Shown: positions 8,789 through 16,471 of the stretch, one piece after another
Numbering within the stretch: position 1 is the stretch's first letter
How the letters are laid out: each line of letters starts with the position of its first letter
Source: an uncultured Acetatifactor sp.
GTDB lineage: Bacteria; Bacillota; Clostridia; Lachnospirales; Lachnospiraceae
DNA length: 56,446 nucleotides
Assembly (NCBI GenBank): GCA_910580225.1
Contig: CAJTXE010000023.1
Span: forward strand, 16,211 to 72,656
Direction: 5' to 3'
Made by a program: the position numbers and the translations under genes
The notes under the pieces: generated by a model
The model's database searches: none
What the model saw: only the letters and a program-made list of their open reading frames with translations
Told to the model about the DNA's origin: nothing

Positions 8789-9708
8789 TCTGTCAGCATG
8801 GCATTGTACCACAGCTTGCCGTCCCATTTATCCGCTTCCTCCTGCTCGGACACATCCACGGCAAGGGGCAGATTCTCCAGTTTTTCCATCATTTCATCTG
8901 ACAGATAGTGATAGTGCAGATCCAGTTTCTCAATGTTGGGAAGTTCGGGAATCTTCTCCAGAAGAAGCTCTCCCCCTTTGTCCGTCAGCGTTCCGTTGGA
9001 CAGATCCAGTGTGGTAATCTGACGGATATACTTGCTCTCCAGAACCACCGCTGTCAGCTCATCCTGAATCTCGCTGTCCGTAATGCCCAGATAGGTAAGC
9101 TTCGGAAAATCCGAGGCCGCAAGCATCTCCCGGACGGTATCCGCGTTCCCGTCAAACCCGTAATCATCGATGCCGATGTACAGCAGAAGCTTTTTCAGGT
9201 TGGGCAGCTTTGCCCTGGAGATTTCCTCCAACACATCCTTCCCCAATCCGCCGCAGATAATCGTCAGGGATTCCAGGTTTTCATGTTGGATTGCTCCCAG
9301 AGTCAGGTTCGTGCTTCCCTTAATGGTAAGTTCCTTCAATTGGGGCATGGCCTTCCACAGGCCGCTGTAATCCCCCTGCATAATCCAGGAAACCTCACAT
9401 ACTTCATAATCCATGTCGCCGATGAAAAGTCCGGTAATATGACTGAATCTATTCGCATTTTCGATGATTCCGTCTATGATGGGCTGGCAGTCATCCTCAA
9501 ATTCACCGCCCCATCCTCCGATGATCAGCTCCTCCACCTCCGGAAATTCCGGATCCTCCAGAATCTCCTTTACCATGCCCTTCACATTCTTCCCGTTCTC
9601 ATAATCGTCATAGTCGTAAGAATAGGTTTTGCTCTTTCCCATTTCCATGTCCGCCGCAGCTTTTTGGCTGCAGCATTCTCCTTTCCCGGCCTTTTCTCCC
9701 TGCAGCAT
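8785..9708 (-). CDS. STM4015-family leucine-rich protein
   Basis: A 307-residue protein with no enzymatic motif. From about residue 120 on it is a series of leucine-rich repeats, for example LKELTIKGSTNLTLG, LESLTIICGG, LKKLLLYIG, LTYLGITDSEI, ITTLDLSNGTLT and IEKLDLHYHYLSDEMM. EVEELIIGGWGGEF in the N-terminal third is the family hallmark. It probably acts as a binding or scaffold protein for the enzymes encoded after it, or as the substrate carrier (inference). GGAGGTGAGG six bases before the ATG fixes the start; that site lies inside a strong hairpin. It is the first gene of the operon. Confidence 0.85.
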   Translation of the reverse strand: MLQGEKAGKGECCSQKAAADMEMGKSKTYSYDYDDYENGKNVKGMVKEILEDPEFPEVEELIIGGWGGEFEDDCQPIIDGIIENANRFSHITGLFIGDMDYEVCEVSWIMQGDYSGLWKAMPQLKELTIKGSTNLTLGAIQHENLESLTIICGGLGKDVLEEISRAKLPNLKKLLLYIGIDDYGFDGNADTVREMLAASDFPKLTYLGITDSEIQDELTAVVLESKYIRQITTLDLSNGTLTDKGGELLLEKIPELPNIEKLDLHYHYLSDEMMEKLENLPLAVDVSEQEEADKWDGKLWYNAMLTE

Positions 9709-9712
9709 TCCT

Positions 9713-9746
9713 CACCTCCATGCCCAAAAGTCCGGGCATGGAGGTG
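9713..9746 (-). promoter_or_regulatory. Perfect 13-bp leader hairpin masking the STM4015 ribosome site
   Basis: CACCTCCATGCCC (9713-9725) and GGGCATGGAGGTG (9734-9746) are perfect inverted repeats around an 8-base loop. In the minus-strand mRNA the 3' arm contains the GGAGGUG of the Shine-Dalgarno sequence and the 5' arm its exact complement, CACCUCC, which also equals the anti-SD sequence of 16S rRNA. Folding would block initiation at 9708. It is not followed by a U-tract, so it is not a terminator. Confidence 0.75.
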
Positions 9747-9768
9747 CCCCGCTGCTCTTATCCCTCTT

Positions 9769-9797
9769 ATTATAGCAAGCTCCTTATGGGGCAGCAA
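9769..9797 (-). promoter_or_regulatory. Candidate promoter of the STM4015-STM4011 operon
   Basis: On the minus strand, TTGCTG (9797-9792) is separated by 17 bases from a perfect TATAAT (9774-9769). Transcription would begin near 9762, giving a leader of about 54 bases, of which the masking hairpin takes 34. The -10 match is perfect, the -35 weak. Confidence 0.5.
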
Positions 9798-9828
9798 GCA
9801 AAAACAGGTAAAAAGGAAATTTTACGTT

Positions 9829-10650
9829 TCAGGACAAAAACTTCTGCATTATGACCTTCAGAACATCGCTGTTCAGATAATCCAGCATATCTGCTATAGA
9901 TTCTCTGTTTCTTATTTTTCGCTTCGCCAGTTCTTCCAAATGTTCGTCCTCCATGTAGTCATAAAAACTCTCCACCGTTTTCCCCTGTTCATACTGCTCC
10001 AGTGCAAGGCTTCCCACATCGTCTTCATCCAGATACTCCAGCAGCTCCTCTATAGGCTCTCCCTTCCCGATCTTCCGTTTTGCCAGCTCCGCTAACTGCT
10101 CCCCATCCATATATTCGTAGAATTCCTCCACTGATTTTCCCTGTTCATACTGCTTCAGTGCAAGTTTTCCCACATCGTCTTCATCCAGATACTCCAGCAT
10201 ATCCCCTATGGCCTCGCCCTGCTCTATCCGCCGCTCCGCCACTTCCCGCAGGGTATCCGCATCCAGATACGGATAAAAAATTTCAATATTATCACCGTTT
10301 TTTAACAGTACTCCATCAGCCAGCTGCTCTATTTGGACAGGTTTCAGTATCGGAAGAGCCGCCTCCAGTTCTTCTATGGATGTCTCATTATTTTCCACAT
10401 AAGCCTGCAGACTGTCTGTCATGGCAGAATGCAGAAGCTCCGACTTTTCATTTAGAATCTCATCCACCGTACAGCCAAACAGGGCGGCCAACTCAGGAAG
10501 CTTGGAGATATCCGGCATACTGTTACCCCTTTCCCAGTTGGAGACAGCCTGAAAGCTCACATCCATTTTATCGGCAAGCTCTGTCTGTGTCATATTCAGC
10601 GCTTTTCGCATTGTGACAATCCTTTTACCCACCTGTTTCATGTTAAACAT
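9829..10650 (-). CDS. XRE-family regulator with 52-residue tandem repeats
   Basis: A 273-residue protein. The N-terminal HTH is clear (VGKRIVTMRKALNMTQTELA, SFQAVSNWERGNSMPDISKL, AALFGCTVDEIL). The C-terminal half is made of near-identical repeats: LEYLDEDDVGKLALKQYEQG and LEYLDEDDVGSLALEQYEQG recur 52 residues apart, with weaker units on both sides. The repeats are acidic and helical and probably form a solenoid for binding a ligand or partner protein. A GTG codon directly precedes the ATG at 10650; GAGGG fits either. It lies 120 bases upstream of the STM4015 operon on the same strand, so it may control that operon (inference). Confidence 0.83.
   Translation of the reverse strand: MFNMKQVGKRIVTMRKALNMTQTELADKMDVSFQAVSNWERGNSMPDISKLPELAALFGCTVDEILNEKSELLHSAMTDSLQAYVENNETSIEELEAALPILKPVQIEQLADGVLLKNGDNIEIFYPYLDADTLREVAERRIEQGEAIGDMLEYLDEDDVGKLALKQYEQGKSVEEFYEYMDGEQLAELAKRKIGKGEPIEELLEYLDEDDVGSLALEQYEQGKTVESFYDYMEDEHLEELAKRKIRNRESIADMLDYLNSDVLKVIMQKFLS
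9995..10245. repeat. 156-bp in-frame tandem repeat in the XRE gene
   Basis: CACATCGTCTTCATCCAGAT recurs at 10015 and 10171, a period of 156 bases (52 codons), with the flanking sequence also well conserved. Such long near-identical repeats allow gain or loss of units by recombination. Confidence 0.8.
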
Positions 10651-10928
10651 CACTTTGCCCTCACTTTTCGTATTCTATTTTGGTAGAAAAAGCTTTTTCT
10701 GAAAAAGATTGTAACATGGCTGCTCTCTTTACACTATAAAGAAGTAATTGAATTACCTAATGATTCAAGCGCATCCGGATTCAAGCAATTCTTGAAGTAT
10801 TCAGGCCCCTATCCACTGCAGCTGATGACACACCTTCACCTGTTCCTGGTATCGACAAATGCAGCCATCTATTGTGGCGATTCGCCTTACCTGCATGCTC
10901 TGCCGACAGCCAAATACAGCGATCCGCC
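10651..10928. other. Intergenic region, no gene seen
   Basis: Contains the promoter region of the XRE gene and the end of the metallophosphoesterase gene. Two short GATTCAAGC copies (10762 and 10780 area) are visible, followed by imperfect GCGATYCGCC repeats. I see no open frame with a ribosome site and no clear terminator. Confidence 0.35.
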
Positions 10929-12950
10929 TTATTGACGGCAAATACAGGTTATATTTCCGCTGAAATCCGCTGCTATCACAAATTCACCGTCCACAATGGG
11001 AGCCTGATTCACAGGTGATCCCACCGGATAGTCCGCGATCTTTTTGCCGTTCTTATCAATGAGATAAATAACTCCGTCCGATGCCCCGAAACAGAGATAT
11101 TCGCCTGCCGGAATGACAGCACTGTCCACTGTCCCTGTGTCGTCGGTGCTGTAAGGAGAAGTCGTTATCAAATTTTTGCCTGTTTCAAACGTCCAGAGCA
11201 CTTCAAGGCTTTCCGTATCAACGGCTATGACTCCCTTATTTGTGGTTCCTATATACAGAATGCCGTTTTCAATATAGGGAGTCGCAGCACTGTTGAAAAT
11301 GTAACCTTCGATTTCCCTGCATTTTACAGTTTTTCCTGATCCGGCATCAATTTTACATAACGTGTTCCAGGATCCGGTAAACAGACAACCTTCATATAAG
11401 CCTGGTGTCATGACATAATAGCTGAACTTATCACTCTTATTGGTCCACAGCGTTTCTCCCGTGGCCGCATCCAGCGCGTACAGCTTATCCCAATGGGCTC
11501 CCACAAAGAGCATCTTCTCATACAAGACAAAACCGGAAGGAGATGTATTGCCCCCTGACAGCCTTCTGTGCCAGACCTTGCTGCCGTCGGAACTCTTCAG
11601 ACAATATACATGCTGCTGGCCGCCGCAGTAAACATAATTTTCATCTGCCGCGATACTGCTGCTGGAGTTGTTGGGTGCCAGCAGTTGGGTTTCTGCCGTC
11701 CATATTTCCTTTCCCGAAAAGTCAAGGCAGCAGACATTGCCTTCCGTATCCTGTGTGATGATTTTATCACTAATGACAAGAATGTCACTTTTGACGGAGT
11801 TTTTTGTTTTATATGTCCAAAGCAATTGACCGGTCTCCTGGCATATGGCTGCAATCCCGCAGTTTTTCGGCCACCCGTCATCCGCTGTGCCCGCAAAGAT
11901 CATCCCCTTTGCCGCTGCCGGAGCAGAATAGAGAAAATTGCCGCCCAGCGAAACGCTCCACCGAAATGCCTCCCCCGGCACAGCTGCCTCAAAATCATTG
12001 TAATGGCAGTGACTTGCCTTAAGCATACCGCCTTCCAGCGTCACACTCCTGATTGCGGCAGGGGATGCGTCAATTCCCCCTGTGTCAGGCCTTGATGTGG
12101 TAATATTGAAAATCCCCCCAATTTCATTGAGATAATTGAAATGCCAGTGACCGAAAACCCAGGCCAGAAGGTTATGTTTTTTCAGGTCTATTTCACTCTG
12201 ACCATCAGACAGGACAAATCCGGTTTCGTCGCTCCAGCAGTAATTATGATTGAATATAATTACTTTCCTGTCTTCCGCAACATGCCGCAGATCGTTTTTC
12301 ACGAAGGCAATCACATCGCTTTCCGTGTATTTCGCCCTGACATCGCCGTGAACAATGGGTGTGACAATATAATGAATCCGTCCCACATCAAAAGAATACA
12401 TCACGGGACCGTAAATACTTTCGAACAATGCCTCTCCGTAATCTCCCCAGTTCACATAGTCATGATTTCCGATCACATACCGGACGGGAACCCCCATATT
12501 CTCACTGTTCATATCTTTCATATGGGCTTTCAGACCGTCTATATAGCAGATATCTCCTGTGTGAATAATAAATGCAGGATGGGTCTTTTCTGCCACCCGG
12601 CGCAGTTTTTCAACCCATGGGCCCGCGCCGCCGGCGCCCACTTCACTGTCTGTCACCTGCAAAAAAGTGTGGTTTGTCAAATCCCGTTCCAATTTGTCAA
12701 GGGTAAAATCATAGCCTGTCTCTCCATCGGAAATCGGGATATAGTAATCCCACGCCCAATAGCCGGCAGGCGCGGTAACGGTGATAAAGCCGGCTTTGTC
12801 CCATCCGCTCAGGGCGTAACGGCCTGCTTCGTCCGTCAGCACAACCTCCCTGCCGTTGCTTACTGCCACAGAGGCCATAGGGCTCCCGGTACTGCCGTCA
12901 TATACGGTCCCGGAACAGCCATGTAACTTCGATTCAGTCAACCTTTCCAT
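10929..12950 (-). CDS. Metallophosphoesterase fused to a PQQ-like beta-propeller
   Basis: A 673-residue protein. Residues about 1-85 form a carboxypeptidase-regulatory/Metallophos_N-like beta domain (GTVYDGSTGSPMASVAVSNG). A calcineurin-type phosphoesterase follows (about 90-330) with HTGDICYIDG, VIGNHDY, FNHNYCW and VFGHWHF. The first metal motif, usually DxH, reads D-S-E here (FLQVTDSEVG), which is unusual. Residues about 350-673 are beta-propeller blades (LLWTYKTKNS, VWHRRLSGG, TLWTNKSD, VLWTFETGK) of the PQQ_2 type. No signal peptide is seen. The start at 12950 follows AAGGAGAG; the longer frame to 13004 has no better site. Substrate unknown; a role in carbohydrate phosphate or glycan handling is only a guess from the neighbours. 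Confidence 0.82.
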   Translation of the reverse strand: MERLTESKLHGCSGTVYDGSTGSPMASVAVSNGREVVLTDEAGRYALSGWDKAGFITVTAPAGYWAWDYYIPISDGETGYDFTLDKLERDLTNHTFLQVTDSEVGAGGAGPWVEKLRRVAEKTHPAFIIHTGDICYIDGLKAHMKDMNSENMGVPVRYVIGNHDYVNWGDYGEALFESIYGPVMYSFDVGRIHYIVTPIVHGDVRAKYTESDVIAFVKNDLRHVAEDRKVIIFNHNYCWSDETGFVLSDGQSEIDLKKHNLLAWVFGHWHFNYLNEIGGIFNITTSRPDTGGIDASPAAIRSVTLEGGMLKASHCHYNDFEAAVPGEAFRWSVSLGGNFLYSAPAAAKGMIFAGTADDGWPKNCGIAAICQETGQLLWTYKTKNSVKSDILVISDKIITQDTEGNVCCLDFSGKEIWTAETQLLAPNNSSSSIAADENYVYCGGQQHVYCLKSSDGSKVWHRRLSGGNTSPSGFVLYEKMLFVGAHWDKLYALDAATGETLWTNKSDKFSYYVMTPGLYEGCLFTGSWNTLCKIDAGSGKTVKCREIEGYIFNSAATPYIENGILYIGTTNKGVIAVDTESLEVLWTFETGKNLITTSPYSTDDTGTVDSAVIPAGEYLCFGASDGVIYLIDKNGKKIADYPVGSPVNQAPIVDGEFVIAADFSGNITCICRQ

Positions 12951-13224
12951 TGTATGAGCTCTCCTTTCAACTACACGTATTTTCCTGTCTCGATTATAAA
13001 GCAACCACCTTCCCGGGTCAAGAAAGCAGCGAACTTTCAGCCAAACTGTTACTGTTCACGGCTTTGCAGACCACAGCAACATGATACACTTGTGAACGCC
13101 AAATTCCCGTGCAGCGGCAAAAGGCAGCGTAACGGTTGCAAAACAGGCCAAATCAGGGTATAGTAACAACATACCTATCTCCTAAAGCATAACAGCAAAT
13201 AAAACTCAGGAAAGGATACTTATT
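12951..13224. other. Divergent promoter region between metallophosphoesterase and GH123-like genes
   Basis: Must hold both promoters. An AGGAAAGGA ribosome site serves the + gene at 13225. I find no operator palindrome that stands out. Confidence 0.35.
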
Positions 13225-14883
13225 ATGAATGTATTTGAAGCTGCCCTCTTTGACGAGCTGGAACCTCTATACCCGGACACGAATCCCCGGGGCGGCGCCA
13301 GTGTGTATCAGATTTCCGTTCCTTCCGGAACTTACGCCGGCATACATATCATGCTTTCCGGCCTGACACCGGGAAAATTTGTGACCTTTGAAGCAGCCCC
13401 GCCTCTGCGCACAACAGAGACGGCAAGAGACGACGGCACATGTGTAATACGTCAGGAACCGGACGGCCGCTGGAAACTCTTCGAACTGCTGCCCCTGCCT
13501 GTGGAAGTAAATTCAGGCCCTGTCTCCCGGACGGAATGGATGAGCCAGGATGTAAACGGACACGTCATTCGGCGGGCACCTTTTATGGTATATGATGTAC
13601 TGCGTCCCTCCGGCGGCGTGGTCACCGCAGGAAGCACCGTCATGGCTCTGGCCTTTCGCTGCAAGGTGGACAGTCAGAAACAGGAACTGAAAAAATGGGA
13701 GTTTACCCTGTCCCACGACGGCATTTCCCGCCGCCTCACCTTTGAAGCAGAGGTTTTTCCTGCCAGCGTTCCCGAAGCCGGGCCAAATGACCATAAATAC
13801 GTAAACTGGTTCGGCGTCCAGGCCATCGCCGCTTACCACAATGCCCCCCTGTTCAGCGACGAATGGTACCGTATGTTTGAAAAATACCTGCGGCTTGGAA
13901 AATACGGAAGACAGAACATGGCTCTGCTCCCTGTGAATCTCTATTTTGATCTGCAGAACAACAGCCCTGTGCTGAATGAGGAAAAATTAGACCGGCTGGT
14001 GGAAATACTGGATAAAGTCGGAATCTACTGGATAGAAGGCGGCCACCTGGCGGGCCGAAAAGATAATGAATGGGAGGCTGCAGAAGCGGAACTCACCCTC
14101 ACCCGCAGCCTCCTCCCCGGCAGCGGCGAAGCGGAGCTGGAGAATCTGTGCGGCCAGCTCTACGCATATCTGAAAAAGAAAAAGCTCACGGAACGGTGGA
14201 TACAGAGCTTTATGGACGAACCGCTGGACTGTCTGGCAGATTGCTATGCCGCAGGAATCCGCGCGGTCAAAAACGCCATGCCCGGAATCCCCATTGTTGA
14301 TGCCACCATTGCCCGGGAATCCATTGCGGGAACCGTAAATTATTGGTGCCCCACCATTGATAAATACGAGAAATACCGGGACTTTTTTGACCAACGGCAT
14401 GACAAAGGAGATCATATCCTGGTTTACACCTGCCTGGACCCTGCCGGAAACTTCTGCAACCGTTTTCTGGATCAGGAGAGGCTCAGACAGGTCTGGCTGG
14501 GCTGGGCTCCGGCTCTGTACAGCAACATTGAAGGCTATCTTCACTGGGGCGGCATGTTTATGGACCGGTTTGACTTTTACCGGCTGAGCGCCCCGCTTCC
14601 GGACATCACTGATTATGATACAAGCCGCAGTACCTGTCTTCCTGCCGGCGATTCCGCGGTTATGTTTCCCGGCTTCCATGAGGTCTATTCCAGCACCCGG
14701 CTGGAAGCCCACCGAATCGGCCTGGAAGATCTGGCGCTTCTTCAGCGTGCCCGGGCCCTGAATGCCCCAGAAACACTTGAGCTTGTAAAGCAGGTATTCC
14801 GCGGCTATGCGGATTATGAAAAAGAGGTTGCGGTCTACCGGAAAACCAGACGGCTGCTTCTGGAAATGGTATCAAAAAGTTAA
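13225..14883 (+). CDS. GH123-like / DUF4091 glycoside hydrolase-fold protein
   Basis: A 552-residue protein without signal peptide. The N-terminal ~190 residues are beta-rich, the middle is a TIM-barrel-like region, and SFMDEPLDCLADCY contains the Asp-Glu-Pro that carries the catalytic pair in GH123-type N-acetylgalactosaminidases. The C-terminal STRLEAHRIGLEDLALLQRA matches the conserved end of DUF4091 proteins. Such enzymes cleave N-acetylhexosaminides through substrate-assisted catalysis; the precise sugar here is not predictable. Divergent from the metallophosphoesterase gene, it converges on the GH32 gene. Confidence 0.75.
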   Translation: MNVFEAALFDELEPLYPDTNPRGGASVYQISVPSGTYAGIHIMLSGLTPGKFVTFEAAPPLRTTETARDDGTCVIRQEPDGRWKLFELLPLPVEVNSGPVSRTEWMSQDVNGHVIRRAPFMVYDVLRPSGGVVTAGSTVMALAFRCKVDSQKQELKKWEFTLSHDGISRRLTFEAEVFPASVPEAGPNDHKYVNWFGVQAIAAYHNAPLFSDEWYRMFEKYLRLGKYGRQNMALLPVNLYFDLQNNSPVLNEEKLDRLVEILDKVGIYWIEGGHLAGRKDNEWEAAEAELTLTRSLLPGSGEAELENLCGQLYAYLKKKKLTERWIQSFMDEPLDCLADCYAAGIRAVKNAMPGIPIVDATIARESIAGTVNYWCPTIDKYEKYRDFFDQRHDKGDHILVYTCLDPAGNFCNRFLDQERLRQVWLGWAPALYSNIEGYLHWGGMFMDRFDFYRLSAPLPDITDYDTSRSTCLPAGDSAVMFPGFHEVYSSTRLEAHRIGLEDLALLQRARALNAPETLELVKQVFRGYADYEKEVAVYRKTRRLLLEMVSKS

Positions 14884-14887
14884 AAAA

Positions 14888-14942
14888 TGCACCCTTTCCG
14901 TCGGCGTCAGGCCAATGCCCGATGCCGGCGGAAAAAGGTGCA
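14888..14942 (-). terminator. Intrinsic terminator of the GH32 operon
   Basis: TGCACC...CGGC and GCCGGCGG...GGTGCA form a long stem between two convergent genes. Read on the minus strand it is followed by TTTTTTA, so it ends the GH32 transcript. On the + strand there is no U-tract. Confidence 0.8.
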
Positions 14943-14953
14943 ACCCCGCTCTA

Positions 14954-16441
14954 TTACCTCAGGTCATATTTCGTCACATCCATGCTCACGGTTCCCTCCG
15001 CCAGAAAGGAAATTCCCTCCGCCTCCTGGTCCGTGTACAGCACTGCGGTGAGTACCTGCTCTCCGTCATTGACAAAAACTTCCACACTGAACCGGTCAAG
15101 AATGATCCGCAGCTTCAGCTCTCCGTTCCGGTGATGCACCAGACTGCGCCTCTGGTGAATGATGGCCCTTCTGGAGCCGGAAAATTTCCTGTCCACCTTC
15201 AGAACGGATTCTCCGGGACGGAAGCTGAGGGAGGTATAGTACTGCTCATTTCCGGCAAACCGTACAGAGAATTTCCGGTACAAACTGCCCCCTTCCTCCG
15301 GCCGCAGGGTCAGCTCCATATCGATTCTTCGTCCGCTGATCCCCTCCAGTCTCACCTCCCCGGATACGTCCACCTTTTTATAGCATACCCGGTTGGTCCG
15401 CATCTCTTCCAATTCCCGAATGGGCTTCTGGTACAGACGGCCGTTTCTAAGGGACAGCTCCCTGGGCAGACTCATCTGGCCGAACCAGGCTTCGTCATGC
15501 TTTCTCCTGTGATTACAGGTGTCCCAGTTCTGCATCCAACCGATCATCACTCTGCGCCCGTCCGGCGTCAGAATGGTCTGGGGAGCATAGAAGTCAATTC
15601 CGTAGTCGATAGACTGATCGGCAGTCTCCCGGAACGCTTCCGTCTCTCTGTCATAGTCTCCGATCAGGCATAGAGTGCCGTTTCCGTTATGGTATTCGAA
15701 TCCGGAGGGAAGCATATCCTGAGGGCTTGTGATCAGCACCCACTTTCCGTCCAAAGGAAAGAAATCCGGGCATTCCCACATTTTACCAAATTGATTCCTG
15801 TTAGCCGATAATATTTTTACAAAATTCCATTCAAATCCATCGGCGCTGGAAAACAGGAGAATCTGCCCGCTGCCGTCCGCGGCGCGGTTTGCCACAACAC
15901 AGCGGTAGGAACCGTCTTCCTCCTGCCACATTTTCGGATCCCGGAAATCGTATCTGCTGCCCCCATCCGGAACATGGGTTTCGTCCAGAACAGGATTGTG
16001 TTCATATTTCACATAGTCCACCCCGTCCCCCACGGCCAGGCACTGAGTCTGCACCTCGTTCCAGCCGCCGTTTTCCTGACGCGTCCTGACCACACCCGTA
16101 TACATGAGCAGCTGTCTGCCGTCCGGCAGGGCCAGGGCGCTTCCGGAGAAGCACCCGTCCCTGTCATAGGCCTCGTCCGGCGCAAGCGCCGCGGGAAGGT
16201 ATTCCCAGTGCAGCAGGTCACTGCTCACCGCATGTCCCCAGTGCATGGGCCCCCACTGGGACTCATAGGGATTGTATTGATAAAATAAATGGTATTTGCC
16301 GTCATACCAGGAAAATCCGTTGGGATCGTTCATCCATCCGGTACGGGGCGCCAGATGAAAGGCGGGTCTTTCTTCTTTCGATATCATTTTTCCGGAAGTT
16401 TCTTCATATTTCCGCGCTTCCCGCAATGTCTGACTTGTCAT
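14954..16441 (-). CDS. GH32 beta-fructofuranosidase / sucrose-6-phosphate hydrolase
   Basis: A 495-residue intracellular GH32 enzyme. The nucleophile Asp39 lies in GWMNDPNGF, the transition-state stabiliser in YDFRDPKMW, and the acid/base Glu in MWECPDFFPLDGKW; the C-terminal beta-sandwich follows from about residue 350. No signal peptide is present, so it cleaves imported sucrose or short fructo-oligosaccharides. It follows the binding-protein gene by 30 bases in the same operon. The presence of an ABC importer rather than a PTS favours a non-phosphorylated substrate (inference). Confidence 0.92.
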   Translation of the reverse strand: MTSQTLREARKYEETSGKMISKEERPAFHLAPRTGWMNDPNGFSWYDGKYHLFYQYNPYESQWGPMHWGHAVSSDLLHWEYLPAALAPDEAYDRDGCFSGSALALPDGRQLLMYTGVVRTRQENGGWNEVQTQCLAVGDGVDYVKYEHNPVLDETHVPDGGSRYDFRDPKMWQEEDGSYRCVVANRAADGSGQILLFSSADGFEWNFVKILSANRNQFGKMWECPDFFPLDGKWVLITSPQDMLPSGFEYHNGNGTLCLIGDYDRETEAFRETADQSIDYGIDFYAPQTILTPDGRRVMIGWMQNWDTCNHRRKHDEAWFGQMSLPRELSLRNGRLYQKPIRELEEMRTNRVCYKKVDVSGEVRLEGISGRRIDMELTLRPEEGGSLYRKFSVRFAGNEQYYTSLSFRPGESVLKVDRKFSGSRRAIIHQRRSLVHHRNGELKLRIILDRFSVEVFVNDGEQVLTAVLYTDQEAEGISFLAEGTVSMDVTKYDLR

Positions 16442-16471
16442 AACCGCTACCTGCCTTTTCTCTCCATTATA

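Noticed and set aside
8908..10095. 395-codon open frame on the plus strand across two genes
   Set aside because: It runs antisense through the STM4015 gene, the intergenic hairpin and the XRE gene; the product looks random and rich in His/Gln/Leu as shadows usually are.
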